Shown here piece after piece: positions 23,627 to 32,941 of a DNA stretch of 64,000 bases. The stretch is from the NCBI GenBank assembly GCA_903910555.1, contig CAIVZZ010000010.1:33154-97153 (forward strand), in the 5' to 3' direction. A program made the translations under genes and the position numbers. The first letter of the stretch is position 1, and each line of letters starts with the position of its first letter. Under the pieces are notes generated by a model. The model was not told the origin of the DNA. It worked only from the letters and a program-made list of their open reading frames with translations, and did not search any database. This DNA comes from an uncultured Gemmatimonadota bacterium (GTDB lineage Bacteria; Gemmatimonadota; Gemmatimonadetes; Gemmatimonadales; Gemmatimonadaceae).

Positions 23627-26548
23627 ATGACGCCAGACGCTACCGCTCCATCGGATAAGTCACCCGGCGATCTGTCTCCGGGCGCGACATTCGGTGCGTA
23701 TCGCATCAACCGCCTGCTTGGGCGGGGCGGGATGGGCGCGGTGTATGAGGCGGTGCATCAGACCGACGGCCGCGTTGTCGCCCTCAAACTGCTCAGCGTC
23801 GATCTCGATCAGATGGACGCGAGGCAAAGATTTCTTCGGGAAGGGCAGACCGCCGCCGCGATCAACCATCCGAATGCGGTTTACATCTACGGCACCGAAG
23901 AGATCAACGGCACGCCCGTCATTTCGATGGAGCTGGTGCCCGGCGGCACGCTCGAGGAAAAAGTCAAAGAGCGCGGACCGCTGCCGGTGGCCGATGCCGT
24001 TGAAGACATCATCCAGGTCATTGACGGACTCGACGCAGCGCTCGCCGCCGGCGTGCTCCACCGCGATGTCAAACCGGCAAACTGTTTTATAAATGCGGAC
24101 GGAGTTGTAAAGATCGGCGACTTCGGACTCTCGAAGCCCGTCGACGGCGAAGAGCAGATGAAGCTCACGCGCACCGGAGTCTTTCTTGGCACGCCGGTCT
24201 TCTCGTCACCGGAACAGCTCCTCGGCGAGACGCTCGACGTGCGCAGCGACATCTACGCCGTTGGCGTGACGTTCTATTATTTGCTCACCGGGCAGTTGCC
24301 GTATTCGAGCGGCTCGATGATGCAGGTCGTCGCTGCTGTGCTGAATGGCGCACCAACGCCGCTGCATTCGCTGCGTGCCGATCTTCCACAGAACGTGGTC
24401 GATGTTGTCATGAAAGCGATCGCGCGAAAAACCGCGGACCGCTATCAGAGCTATGACGAGTTTCGCGCTGCTGTCGCCGGGCTGCGCGCACCGGAGATCA
24501 CACCGGCCACGCTCTGGGATCGCTTCCGCGCGGGAGTTGTGGATGCCGTGGTCGTCGCGGCGATCGTCTGGGTCATGCTCACGCTTTCCGCGTCGATCAC
24601 CGGGAACGTCATAGTTTCGAGCTCGCCGCTCGGACTCAAACTGAATTTGCTGCTCGGCTGCGTGATGACACTGATCATCATCGCGATTCCCGAAGGCCTT
24701 CGCGGCGCGTCAATCGGCAAGTGGCTGGTCGGAATCAGAGTCGCCGGACTGGACGGCGAAATTCCCGGCCTTCCGCGCGCGGCGGCGCGGGTCCTGTTGC
24801 TGGAGTCGATCGCTGCGGCAGGAGTCGCCGCGCAACTGATGCCGACAACCGCGACGACGCGCGCGCTGGCGGTGTTCTCCGCGAACGTCGGCTTGCGCGC
24901 GCTGCTGTTCGTTACGGTGCGGCGTGCGAACGGCTGGCGGATGCTGCAGGATTTTGCGACCGGAACGCGCGTGATCCGCCGTGCGCCGGACGCACTGAAG
25001 CGCCACGGCGAGATGCAGCGGAGAGAAGCACCGGCGCTCACCGGAAGCGAGCGGCATATGGGGCCATACGCGGTCGTCGGCGCGCTGCGCGAGGGGAGTG
25101 CGGTGCTGCTCGGCTGGGACGAGTCGATGCAGCGGTCCGTGTGGATCGTGCCGCAACGCGCCAACGCTCCGGAGATCGCGCAGGCGCGCCGCGATCTCGC
25201 GCGGTTGACGCGGTTGCGCTGGGTGGCTGGCCGCAGGTCGGGCGACGACTGTTGGGACGCGTACGAATCGCCGTTTGGCGAACCGCTCTCCGCCAGGCTG
25301 CAGCGCGCCGTGCCATGGAGTGTGCAGCAGGAGTGGGTGCTCGATCTCACGAGCGAACTGATGGCCGCCGAACGCGACGGCACGCTGCCCGCGGCGCTCA
25401 GCGCGGACGCGCTTTGGGTGAATGCCGCGGACCGGATTGTCGTTCCGGAAAGTGCAGGCGCTGCTGTGGCCGGCTCGACAGCGGCGCCGCTTACGCTTGT
25501 CGCGCAGTTGTTGGAGCTGCTTCGCGCGGCCAACAAAGGACACGCTCCTCTGCCGCGGTACGCCATGCGCGCACTTGCCGCTGCGCACACGGCGGGGAGC
25601 GTCGACGAGATTCACGCGCTGTTCAAAGAGACAGTCGGGCGGCCCGTCGAAATTTCGCACGTGCGCCGGAGCGGCCTTATTGGCGCGACGATTTTCGTCG
25701 TGCTGGTCGTTCCTGTGTTGAGCATCGTGCCGATCCGCCAGCAGTCGAAATCCGATCCTGCGGGAAGAACACTTTCAGGTTTGCTGCAATTCATCGGCGA
25801 CAGCGCGCACGCGCTCCCTGTTGCAGAACGACCGAAGACGCCGAAGAAACGCGGCAACTTGATGACGAGCTTGAACGGTGCGCTTCAGAAAGCGGGATGG
25901 TTCACGACGGACAGCGCGCTCGATAGACTCTCGCCGGAGGAGTACAAAGAGCAAAGCCATCTCGCGCAGGTTTACGTCGCTGCTGTGCTTGCCTCGCGCG
26001 TTCGCGACACGACGACGACATCGGTGTTCGGCCGCTCGCCGCCAGAGGCGAGACTGGCAAGGGATATTCTGAAGCTCTATCCGACGGTAGATTCGACGGA
26101 GCTCCGCGCGGCACGCGTGCTCGTGGATTCAACATGGCATGGCGACCCACCCGGCGCCGGTCTCGATCTGCTCGTGAAGGTGGTGGCGGCGATTTTGTTT
26201 GTGTTCCTGCCCTGGTTCTTCGCCGGATGCGCAATTGTGATCGCAGTGTTCGCGCGCCGCGGCCTGCTGATGCGTGGATTCCAGGTGGATATCGTCACGA
26301 AGGACGGCGAGCCCGCGGGCCGTGCGCGAATTTTCCTGCGCAACGTGGTCACCTGGCTGCCCGTCAGCGCGCCGATCGTGATGTATCTGGCCGTGGATGC
26401 TGCGCCGCCCGCAGCTGCAGCATTCGCGTTAATTGCGTCGGCCGCGGCGGTCGCCCTTCTCACCGCAACCGCGATTTGGATCGGTATTCGCACGCCGGCG
26501 CGCGGAATCGCCGATCGCGTCGCCGGCACGTATCTCGTGCCGGAGTAA
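23627..26548 (+). CDS. Ser/Thr kinase with two RDD membrane domains and a pseudokinase
   Basis: A 973-aa multidomain protein. Residues 20-290 form an active-looking Ser/Thr kinase: glycine loop 'LLGRGGMGAVYEAV', Lys54 in 'VVALKLL', catalytic 'LHRDVKPANCF' with Asp147, 'IGDFGLSKPV', and 'LGTPVFSSPEQLLGE'. Residues about 300-455 look like an RDD domain ('TLWDRFRAGVVDAVVVAAIV', 'GASIGKWLVGIRVAGLDGEI'). Residues about 475-660 resemble a kinase fold without HRD or DFG ('MGPYAVVGALREGSAVLLGW'). A hydrophobic helix near 690 leads to an extracytoplasmic part with Q/K-rich sequence. The C-terminus is a second RDD-like unit ('MRGFQVDIVTKDGEPAGRAR'). Substrates are unknown; signalling at the inner membrane is inferred. 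Confidence 0.85.
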   Translation: MTPDATAPSDKSPGDLSPGATFGAYRINRLLGRGGMGAVYEAVHQTDGRVVALKLLSVDLDQMDARQRFLREGQTAAAINHPNAVYIYGTEEINGTPVISMELVPGGTLEEKVKERGPLPVADAVEDIIQVIDGLDAALAAGVLHRDVKPANCFINADGVVKIGDFGLSKPVDGEEQMKLTRTGVFLGTPVFSSPEQLLGETLDVRSDIYAVGVTFYYLLTGQLPYSSGSMMQVVAAVLNGAPTPLHSLRADLPQNVVDVVMKAIARKTADRYQSYDEFRAAVAGLRAPEITPATLWDRFRAGVVDAVVVAAIVWVMLTLSASITGNVIVSSSPLGLKLNLLLGCVMTLIIIAIPEGLRGASIGKWLVGIRVAGLDGEIPGLPRAAARVLLLESIAAAGVAAQLMPTTATTRALAVFSANVGLRALLFVTVRRANGWRMLQDFATGTRVIRRAPDALKRHGEMQRREAPALTGSERHMGPYAVVGALREGSAVLLGWDESMQRSVWIVPQRANAPEIAQARRDLARLTRLRWVAGRRSGDDCWDAYESPFGEPLSARLQRAVPWSVQQEWVLDLTSELMAAERDGTLPAALSADALWVNAADRIVVPESAGAAVAGSTAAPLTLVAQLLELLRAANKGHAPLPRYAMRALAAAHTAGSVDEIHALFKETVGRPVEISHVRRSGLIGATIFVVLVVPVLSIVPIRQQSKSDPAGRTLSGLLQFIGDSAHALPVAERPKTPKKRGNLMTSLNGALQKAGWFTTDSALDRLSPEEYKEQSHLAQVYVAAVLASRVRDTTTTSVFGRSPPEARLARDILKLYPTVDSTELRAARVLVDSTWHGDPPGAGLDLLVKVVAAILFVFLPWFFAGCAIVIAVFARRGLLMRGFQVDIVTKDGEPAGRARIFLRNVVTWLPVSAPIVMYLAVDAAPPAAAAFALIASAAAVALLTATAIWIGIRTPARGIADRVAGTYLVPE

Positions 26549-26558
26549 CGCTGGCTGG

Positions 26559-27323
26559 CTACGGTCCGCCGTAGAATTTTGCGCGAATCGCCCACAGGTC
26601 CGGGAAAAATCGCTGGCTGATTGTTTTCTGGAGATACTTCGCGCCAAGTGTTCCGCCGGTGCCGCCTGTGCCCGGGCCGATGATGCGCTCGACGAGCTGC
26701 ACATGCAGAAAGCGCCAGCGCGCAAATCCCTGTTCATATTCGAGCAGCTCTTCGGCGAGCAGCAAGAGCGTCGTGTGCTTCTCGCTCGTGTAGATCTGTT
26801 CGATCGTCACGCCGTGCTTTGTTAGAAGCGATTCGAACAGCGCTTGAAGTGTCGGCCGCTCGAGCGCGCGCTGCACGAGCGCCGGAATCGGGCCATGTTC
26901 GGCGAGCGCATGGAGAAAATGGGGCTCGCGCAAACCCGATACAGCTTCGATCGCGCGGAACTGAATGCTCTGCGACCCGCTCGATGATCCGAGGTAGCCG
27001 CGGAACTGCGCGAATCGCTGCGGCGGAAGCGTGTCGAGCGCAGAGAGCTGGTTCGTGACGATTCCAACGAGGCCGTTGATGCGTTTGATCGCCTGCAGCG
27101 AAGCTGGTGCATCGCCGCTCGCGAGACGCGTGATCAGCGCGTCGAACTCGTGCAGGATGACTTTGAACCAGAGTTCGCTTGCCTGATGGACGATGATGAA
27201 AAGCAACTCGTCAGGATGCTCCGGCGTCGAACGCGGGCGCTGAAGCTCCAGCAGCTCTTCCAGCGCGAGATACGACCCGTAGTCAATGCCGCGCGGCTCA
27301 CCGCCTGAATCATGCGCGCTCAA
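26559..27323 (-). CDS. kynA: Tryptophan 2,3-dioxygenase
   Basis: A 254-aa haem enzyme oxidising L-tryptophan to N-formylkynurenine. 'YGSYLALEELLELQRPR' opens the conserved core. 'LLFIIVHQASELWFKVILHE' includes the distal histidine and substrate-binding residues. 'FRGYLGSSSGSQSIQFRAIE' follows, and the C-terminal region has the proximal haem histidine in 'RWRFLHVQLVERIIGPGTGG' and 'LGAKYLQKTISQRFFPDLW'. Start and upstream stop overlap by 4 bp, so it is coupled to bshB1. Other kynurenine-pathway genes are not in the window. It converges on the kinase gene with a gap of only 10 bp. Confidence 0.95.
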   Translation of the reverse strand: MSAHDSGGEPRGIDYGSYLALEELLELQRPRSTPEHPDELLFIIVHQASELWFKVILHEFDALITRLASGDAPASLQAIKRINGLVGIVTNQLSALDTLPPQRFAQFRGYLGSSSGSQSIQFRAIEAVSGLREPHFLHALAEHGPIPALVQRALERPTLQALFESLLTKHGVTIEQIYTSEKHTTLLLLAEELLEYEQGFARWRFLHVQLVERIIGPGTGGTGGTLGAKYLQKTISQRFFPDLWAIRAKFYGGP

Positions 27324-28039
27324 AACGACGCGACCTCAAGCGACATCAGATCGTCGACGCGCATTGTCTCGCTCGTATAGAAGGGCTCGCCGTACTTGCA
27401 CCGGATCTGCGATCCATAGTGTGCGGCCTGATGACGGATGATGTCGTAGAGCGGCTCCCCATTCGGAAACACTTCGCCGCCCTGAATCGCGCCGTCGAAC
27501 TGCGAGCCATAGCACTTGATCGCCTCGAGCTTCGTTTCGAATTCGTCGGAGACATTCACGATGAATGTCGGTTTTTCCTGATCCTCTCGAAACGAAAGCG
27601 CATGCAGGAGTTTGAGCGGGCGATGCGGAGGATGCTCCGGCGCGACCTTCGCGAGCCCGGCCACAAAGCACGCATCGCGCACGAGTTGCGCCGTCACGTG
27701 ATGATCGGGATGACGGCCGCGCAGCGCGGGCGCAATAATCACGCGCGGCTTGAGCCGGCGAATTACGGCAGCGACAGCGGCACGAGTTTCCGGAGTGTTG
27801 GTGATCGCGGCATCCGGCAGCTCGAGGTTCTCGCGCACCGAAACGCCAAGAATTTTTGCAGCAGCAGCGGCTTCAGCCGCGCGTGTGGCCGCAGATCCGC
27901 GCGTGCCCATCTCGCCTTGCGTGAGATCGAGGATGCCGGTGCGGCTCCCCTGACGCGCAACTTTCGCGAGCGTTCCGCCCGCGTTCAGCTCGGCGTCGTC
28001 GCGGTGGGCAAAGATTGCCAGAACGTCGACAGTAGACAT
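27320..28039 (-). CDS. bshB1: Bacillithiol biosynthesis deacetylase BshB1-like
   Basis: A 239-aa PIG-L/LmbE-fold zinc deacetylase expected to remove acetate from GlcNAc-malate during bacillithiol synthesis. The signature 'VDVLAIFAHRDDAELNAGG' (H-x-D-D-A-E; here H-R-D-D-A-E), 'GILDLTQGEMGTRG', 'LELPDAAITNTPETR' and 'APALRGRHPDHHVTAQLVRD' are typical of BshB1. Late motifs 'IKCYGSQF' and 'KYGEPFYTSE' also match BshB1 rather than MshB or general PIG-L. It is coupled to kynA by a 4-bp overlap. bshA and bshC are not seen here. Confidence 0.9.
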   Translation of the reverse strand: MSTVDVLAIFAHRDDAELNAGGTLAKVARQGSRTGILDLTQGEMGTRGSAATRAAEAAAAAKILGVSVRENLELPDAAITNTPETRAAVAAVIRRLKPRVIIAPALRGRHPDHHVTAQLVRDACFVAGLAKVAPEHPPHRPLKLLHALSFREDQEKPTFIVNVSDEFETKLEAIKCYGSQFDGAIQGGEVFPNGEPLYDIIRHQAAHYGSQIRCKYGEPFYTSETMRVDDLMSLEVASF

Positions 28040-28097
28040 TCTGGAAGATAGAGCGGGACGGCGCGCGGCGGGAGCAACCGGCGCCGCATCTGACTGG

Positions 28098-30518
28098 CTA
28101 CGACCCGCGAATCGCCATCATCGGGTCAATGCGCGACGCGCGCCGCGCCGGGATGTAGCTGGCAAGAACGGCGGCGCCAGCCAGGATCAGAAGCATTCCC
28201 GCGAACGTGACGGGGTCGGTGGCGGTGACGCCGAACAGGAATCCACCGAGTGTCCGCGTGAGTGCCCACGATGCCACAGTCCCGATCACCATCCCGATAC
28301 CCGCGAGCGCGAGAGTCTGCTGAATGATGCGCGCCTGGAGGTGTCCCGCCGTAGCGCCGAGTGCCATGCGCACGGCGATCTCCTGCGTGCGCTGCGTGAC
28401 CGTGTATGAGATCACGCCGTAAATGCCAATGAGCGCGAGGCCGAGCGCGAACAGCGCGAATCCGGTGAGCATCAGCGTGAAGAAGCGGCGCGGCGAGACT
28501 GCCGAGTCGACAATCTGATCGAGCGTGCGGATTTGATTCGTTGCGAGTCCCGGTGCGATCGACCCGAGCGCCGTCCGAATGCTTCCGGCGAACGCCGCCG
28601 TCGATAGCGTCGTGCGCACGACGAGAAGTGTCGCCGAGTAATCTCCGGTCTGGCGCATCGGCATGTAGAACTCGTTGCCAGAGCCTTTCTCCAGCGCCGC
28701 ATGGCGCACATCGCGCACGACGCCAACCACACGACGTTCCTCGTTGCCGTTTACGATGATCTTGTCGATCGGATCTTCGTCCGGCCAAAGAGTACGCGCG
28801 AACGTTTCATTCACGAGTGCAACGGGCTCACTGAGCGACCGGTCTTCCGCTGTGAAGTCCCGCCCTTTCACAATGCGAATCCCCATCGTCGCGGCGTAGC
28901 CGTCGGTCACGACACGGATGTACGTCTCGGGGCGCGTATTGGCTGCGTACACGTGACCCTTCGCTCCCATCGACCAGCTGCGGTCGCCGCTCAGCGGAAG
29001 CATGTCGGTGATCGCCGCGTTCGTCACGCCGGGAATTTGTTTGGTGCGCGCGAGGACATCGTCGTAGTACGCGTTGACGGCATCCGCTGACATGTTGCGG
29101 CGGTCCGCATCCACGCGAAGCGCCGTGACGCGTTCAGGTTTGAACCCGAGATCGACGTCGAGCACGTTCAGGAAACTTCTGCTCAGCAGTCCGGCGCCGA
29201 CGAGCAGAACGCACGCGAGGGCTATTTCTGAGACGACGAGCGCGTTGCGCGTCCACTTGCGTGCGCCGCCATCGGTCGCGCTTCGCCCGGAAACGCGCAG
29301 CGAATCGTGAATCGCGGCGGCGGGAATCCGCAGCGCCGGTGCGAGGCCGAACAAGAGGCCGGCCGCGAGTGCGAGCGTCATCGCGAATGCGAGCGAGAGG
29401 GCGTCGATATGCACGGTCTGCAGGAGCGGCAATGTGATCGCGCTGAGGCCGGCGATCATCCGCGTTCCCGCATACGCAAGCGTGAGTCCGAGCAGCGCTC
29501 CCGCCGACGCGAGGATAAGGCTCTCCGTGAGCATCTGACGCATCTGCCGCGCGCGGCTCGCGCCGAGTGCGGCGCGAATCGCCACTTCCTGGTGACGCGT
29601 GGTGGCGCGCGCGAGGAGCAGGTTCGACAGATTCGCGCATACGATCAGCATCACGGCGCCGACGCCGAGCGCGAGCAGCAACATGGCCGCACGCAACGAG
29701 CCGCTCACATGCTGCCGCAGCGAAGAGAGCTGCGGTTTGAACGGATTGCGATCGGCGACGTGTTCGTCAGTGAGTCGCTTGCCGATCGCCGTGATTTCGG
29801 CCGTCGCTGCGCTCATTGATGCCTGCGGTTTCAGGCGCGCGACGATCGCGAGTGTGTTGCCATTGCGATTGGTGGCCTCGATCAACGGATACGCGTAGTA
29901 CAGATCGATGTGGCTTCCCGGCGCGAAGATCGAGCCGAAGTCGAACGATTCCGGAAGCACCCCGATGACCGTGACCGGTGCGTTGTTGATCGTGAGCGCC
30001 CGGCCGACGATTGTTGGATCCGACGCGAACCGCTCTGTCCAGAGGCTGTGACTGATGAGCGCGACGCGCGGACCGCTTCCCGACGTTTCCTCGGCGGTGA
30101 ACGTTCTGCCGGCAACCGGTTGCACGCCGAGCGTATGAAAAAAGTTCTGCGTCACGCTCAAGCCGCTCAGGCGTACCGGGTCGCCGGCGCCCGTGAGATC
30201 GTTGTTGCCTGCGCTGAAGCCGCCGTAGTAGGCGCCGAGCTCGTCGAGCGTTGTGTTTTGTGCAGAGAGGTCGAGGAAGTGATTGACCTGCGTATTCCAG
30301 CTGGGGCCGTTGCTGATCCAAATGAGTCTGCTCGCATCGCGGAACGGGAGCGGCCGCAACAACATGGCGTTGGAGATGCTAAACACCGTGACGCTCGCGC
30401 CGATCCCCAGACCGACGATCAGGATGGCGAAGGTCGTGAGCCCCGCATCGCGCCGCAGCGTGCGAAATGCGTAGCGAACATCCTGCAGGAAATCGTCGAC
30501 GAGGGCGCTGAACTTCAT
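28098..30518 (-). CDS. ADOP-type FtsX/MacB-like permease
   Basis: An 806-aa ABC permease of the large two-module type (two FtsX plus two MacB periplasmic core units), common in Acidobacteria and Gemmatimonadota. ATG 30518 (MKFSALVDDF) has GGAGAG just upstream and is preferred to the in-frame ATG at 30551. The first helix follows 'DVRYAFRTLRRDAGLTTFAI'. 'LLLARATTRHQEVAIRAALG' marks the first FtsX module and 'VTQRTQEIAVRMALGATAGH' the last, ending 'ARRASRIDPMMAIRGS'. No ATPase gene adjoins it, and unlike the copy at 57144 there is no PadR partner. The substrate is unknown. Confidence 0.9.
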   Translation of the reverse strand: MKFSALVDDFLQDVRYAFRTLRRDAGLTTFAILIVGLGIGASVTVFSISNAMLLRPLPFRDASRLIWISNGPSWNTQVNHFLDLSAQNTTLDELGAYYGGFSAGNNDLTGAGDPVRLSGLSVTQNFFHTLGVQPVAGRTFTAEETSGSGPRVALISHSLWTERFASDPTIVGRALTINNAPVTVIGVLPESFDFGSIFAPGSHIDLYYAYPLIEATNRNGNTLAIVARLKPQASMSAATAEITAIGKRLTDEHVADRNPFKPQLSSLRQHVSGSLRAAMLLLALGVGAVMLIVCANLSNLLLARATTRHQEVAIRAALGASRARQMRQMLTESLILASAGALLGLTLAYAGTRMIAGLSAITLPLLQTVHIDALSLAFAMTLALAAGLLFGLAPALRIPAAAIHDSLRVSGRSATDGGARKWTRNALVVSEIALACVLLVGAGLLSRSFLNVLDVDLGFKPERVTALRVDADRRNMSADAVNAYYDDVLARTKQIPGVTNAAITDMLPLSGDRSWSMGAKGHVYAANTRPETYIRVVTDGYAATMGIRIVKGRDFTAEDRSLSEPVALVNETFARTLWPDEDPIDKIIVNGNEERRVVGVVRDVRHAALEKGSGNEFYMPMRQTGDYSATLLVVRTTLSTAAFAGSIRTALGSIAPGLATNQIRTLDQIVDSAVSPRRFFTLMLTGFALFALGLALIGIYGVISYTVTQRTQEIAVRMALGATAGHLQARIIQQTLALAGIGMVIGTVASWALTRTLGGFLFGVTATDPVTFAGMLLILAGAAVLASYIPARRASRIDPMMAIRGS

Positions 30519-30646
30519 GGATCTCTCCGAGTGGGGTGACCGGATCGTCAAACGGTAGACAGCAGGGCGGTTGGAACGGTTGCGCGGCCTGTTCCGCGCG
30601 GCAGATTCAGCGCAGACTCCTTACTTCACTCTCGCGAAAACACATC

Positions 30647-31024
30647 ATGAAATCGATCTCAGCACCCAAGGCACCGGCAGCGGGCGGCCACTATTCACAC
30701 GCCATCGTACACAGCGGGCTCGCGTTCGTCTCAGGACAGTTGCCGACAGTTCCGGGGAGCACCGATCGCACGGTTGGGACGATCGAAGAGCAGACTGAGC
30801 AGACGCTGCGCAACGTCGAGGCCGTGCTCGAGGCGGCGGGGAGCTCGCTCGCCAAATGCGTGCAGATGACGATTTATATCTCGGAGATGGAGCTGTGGGG
30901 CCGGGTGAACGCGGCGTATGCGAAGGTCATGGGCGACAGCAAGCCCGCTCGCGCGGTGGTTCCGGTGGGCTTGCTGCACTATGGATATCAGATCGAGATC
31001 CAGGCCATCGGAGCGGTGGAATAA
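30647..31024 (+). CDS. ridA: RidA family protein
   Basis: A 125-aa YjgF/YER057c/UK114-family protein; RidA hydrolyses reactive enamine/imine intermediates made by PLP enzymes. 'APKAPAAGGHYSHAIVHSGL' and 'FVSGQLPTVPGS' begin the fold. 'EEQTEQTLRNVEAVLEAAGS' and 'CVQMTIYISEMELWGRVN' follow, and the signature Arg is in 'SKPARAVVPVGLL'. The final 'YQIEIQAIGAVE' holds the conserved Glu. ATG 30647 is the first in-frame codon fitting the family. It diverges from the ADOP permease across 128 bp and ends in a strong bidirectional terminator. Confidence 0.93.
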   Translation: MKSISAPKAPAAGGHYSHAIVHSGLAFVSGQLPTVPGSTDRTVGTIEEQTEQTLRNVEAVLEAAGSSLAKCVQMTIYISEMELWGRVNAAYAKVMGDSKPARAVVPVGLLHYGYQIEIQAIGAVE

Positions 31025-31060
31025 AAAGAGCGGCCGGCATTTCTGCCGGCCGCTCTTTTT
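31023..31060. terminator. Bidirectional rho-independent terminator
   Basis: A perfect 17-bp stem (31023-31039 with 31044-31060) with a TTTC loop. The A5 and T5 ends make it a terminator for both ridA (+) and the small secreted-protein gene (-), which converge here. Confidence 0.95.
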
Positions 31061-31074
31061 ACTGCTGTTCGAAA

Positions 31075-31458
31075 CTAGAGCCCTGCGGGCGGACGACCGC
31101 GGCCCTGCGGCATCGCGGCAATGTTGTCCGCGAGCATTTTCTTGTCGCCATCGTTCGAGAGGAGAGCGGCGAGGTCGGCATTGCGCTTGTCGGTGATCTT
31201 CTTGCGCTGGTCCATCGCGTCAGCTGCCGCGCGATCGACGGCGCGACTATCAGCACCAGCCTTCGTGATGATATCGACGGCCTTCGCCTTGATCGCATCC
31301 GTGATCGTGATGCCCTTGAACATCGCGTCCACCTGCTGTGCCATACGAGCAGCGATCTGCTCAGGCGTCTGCTGCATCCCACCACCACCACCACCCTGGG
31401 CGCTGGCCGAGCCGGCCATCACCGCAAGCATCGCCGCTGCCGCAAAGAACTTACGCAT
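31075..31458 (-). CDS. Small secreted protein, unknown
   Basis: A 127-aa protein with a Sec signal ('MRKFFAAAAMLAVMAGSASA', cleavage expected before QGGGG). ATG 31458 has GGAGG upstream and is preferred to the in-frame 31521. The mature protein starts with a Gly6-containing linker, then is helical: 'TPEQIAARMAQQVDAMFKGI', 'AVDRAAADAMDQRKKITDKR', and ends 'QGRGRPPAGL'. It is reminiscent of periplasmic LTXXQ/Spy-like or Heavy-metal-resistance helical proteins, but no diagnostic motif is present. The 213-bp region upstream (31459-31671) shows no gene. Confidence 0.72.
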   Translation of the reverse strand: MRKFFAAAAMLAVMAGSASAQGGGGGGMQQTPEQIAARMAQQVDAMFKGITITDAIKAKAVDIITKAGADSRAVDRAAADAMDQRKKITDKRNADLAALLSNDGDKKMLADNIAAMPQGRGRPPAGL

Positions 31459-31671
31459 TTGAACTTCCTCCAAGACCACCGGTGAATTGAGACGGCACTG
31501 TTGCCGTTCTCGGTCGTACACATGCCACGTTAATGACGTACAGGCCGCCCGAAACGTTAGAGATTTCTCCCTTCCGTGCCGATACTAGCCCGGCGACGAC
31601 AAGCACCGAAATTGGCCGCCTGACAGCACTTATGCAACGGGGCCGGACTGGGAAAACAGCGGCCGCCGCCG

Positions 31672-32922
31672 TTATTCGTAGCGGAGCGCCTCAACCGGGT
31701 CCATTCGAGCGGCTCGCCGGGCCGGAAGGACCCCAAAAACCAGCCCAATGGCCACGCTGACCGCCACGGCGACCAGGGTCAGCCCGATAGGGGTGCTGGC
31801 GTTGATATTCATCAGGTAGGTCACCCCGCGCCCTGCGGTCAGTCCCACAAGGATTCCGAGCAGGCCGCCGATCCCGGTGAGCGTTGCCGCTTCGATCAAA
31901 AACTGGAGCATGATGTCGCGCCGGGTCGCACCGAGCGCCTTTCGGACGCCGATCTCGCGGGTCCGCGCCGTGACCGAGACCATCATGATCGCCATCACCC
32001 CGATCCCGCCCACCATCAGCGCCACCGAGGCGAGCACCAGCATCACGAAGAAAAAGATGTCCGTAATCGAGGTGAACGTGTCGAGAATCTGCGACTGACT
32101 CATGAGATCGAAATTGTCGTGATCCGCGGGCCGGAGTTTCCGGATCGACCGCATCTCAATCGTTACGGCGTCCATCGCATCGGCCACGCTCACACCCGCC
32201 TTCGGCTTGATGCAAATGAAAAGCGAGTTGGTTTTATCGATGTGGTATGAGTGCAGCACGAACTGGTACGGAAAGACGGCGCCAACTTCCTGACCTGGCG
32301 GCGCAAAAATATTCGCGGGCGGCGCATAGATGCCGACGACCTGCACCGGACGCCCGCCCGCGACGATCGTTTTACCAAGCGGGTCTATACGACCGAAAAT
32401 CCGCAGCGCCTGCGCTTCCTGAATCACGATCACCGGCGCGCCGCCGCGCAGTTCCGCCTTGGTGAACCACCGCCCCGCAATCAGCTCGCCGCCCTGGATC
32501 TCCTGATACCGTTCGTCCGAGCCGAAACCGGCGATGCTCTGCGTCCGCGCTCCCTGATACTCGAGCCGCAGCTGGATCTGCGCCCAGATTCCGGCGTATT
32601 CGATCTGCGGCAACGCTGCTATGCGATCCGCTTCCTCCGCGCTGATGTCGGGGCGGATGCGAATCCACTTCGGCAGGTTGTCCGGATTCACCGGCGTCGT
32701 TTGAAAAACCTTGATCACATAAAACGTCGTCGGCCCCGCGACCTGAATCGTATTCAGGATCTGATCGCGTACGCCCTGAACGATCGTCGCCATCGTCATC
32801 ACGGTCGAGACGCCGATCACCACGCCCAAAATCGTAAGACCGGAGCGCAGCTTGCTCGCGCGCAGCGCATCGAACGCGATCTCGATATTCTCGCGCAGCT
32901 GAGCGATGGAAATCCTGCGCAT
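31672..32922 (-). CDS. MacB-like FtsX permease, fourth of four (B-type)
   Basis: A 416-aa ABC permease: one N-terminal helix, a periplasmic MacB core domain, and three C-terminal FtsX helices. ATG 32922 (MRRISIAQL) has GAGGAA upstream. The N-terminal 'LRSGLTILGVVIGVSTVMTM' and C-terminal 'VSVTARTREIGVRKALGATR', ending 'ARRAARMDPVEALRYE', resemble the second permease of the array (34185-35450) most closely. It is the last gene of the tripartite efflux operon and lies 19 bp after the third permease. Together with the ATPase and adaptor it probably exports a peptide, lipid or small molecule. Confidence 0.92.
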   Translation of the reverse strand: MRRISIAQLRENIEIAFDALRASKLRSGLTILGVVIGVSTVMTMATIVQGVRDQILNTIQVAGPTTFYVIKVFQTTPVNPDNLPKWIRIRPDISAEEADRIAALPQIEYAGIWAQIQLRLEYQGARTQSIAGFGSDERYQEIQGGELIAGRWFTKAELRGGAPVIVIQEAQALRIFGRIDPLGKTIVAGGRPVQVVGIYAPPANIFAPPGQEVGAVFPYQFVLHSYHIDKTNSLFICIKPKAGVSVADAMDAVTIEMRSIRKLRPADHDNFDLMSQSQILDTFTSITDIFFFVMLVLASVALMVGGIGVMAIMMVSVTARTREIGVRKALGATRRDIMLQFLIEAATLTGIGGLLGILVGLTAGRGVTYLMNINASTPIGLTLVAVAVSVAIGLVFGVLPARRAARMDPVEALRYE

Positions 32923-32941
32923 TAGCCGTTCCTCTTGCGTT

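Noticed and set aside
28098..30518. PadR gene beside this ADOP permease
   Set aside because: The flanking 128-bp gap and the neighbouring ridA and bshB1 genes contain no winged-helix regulator.
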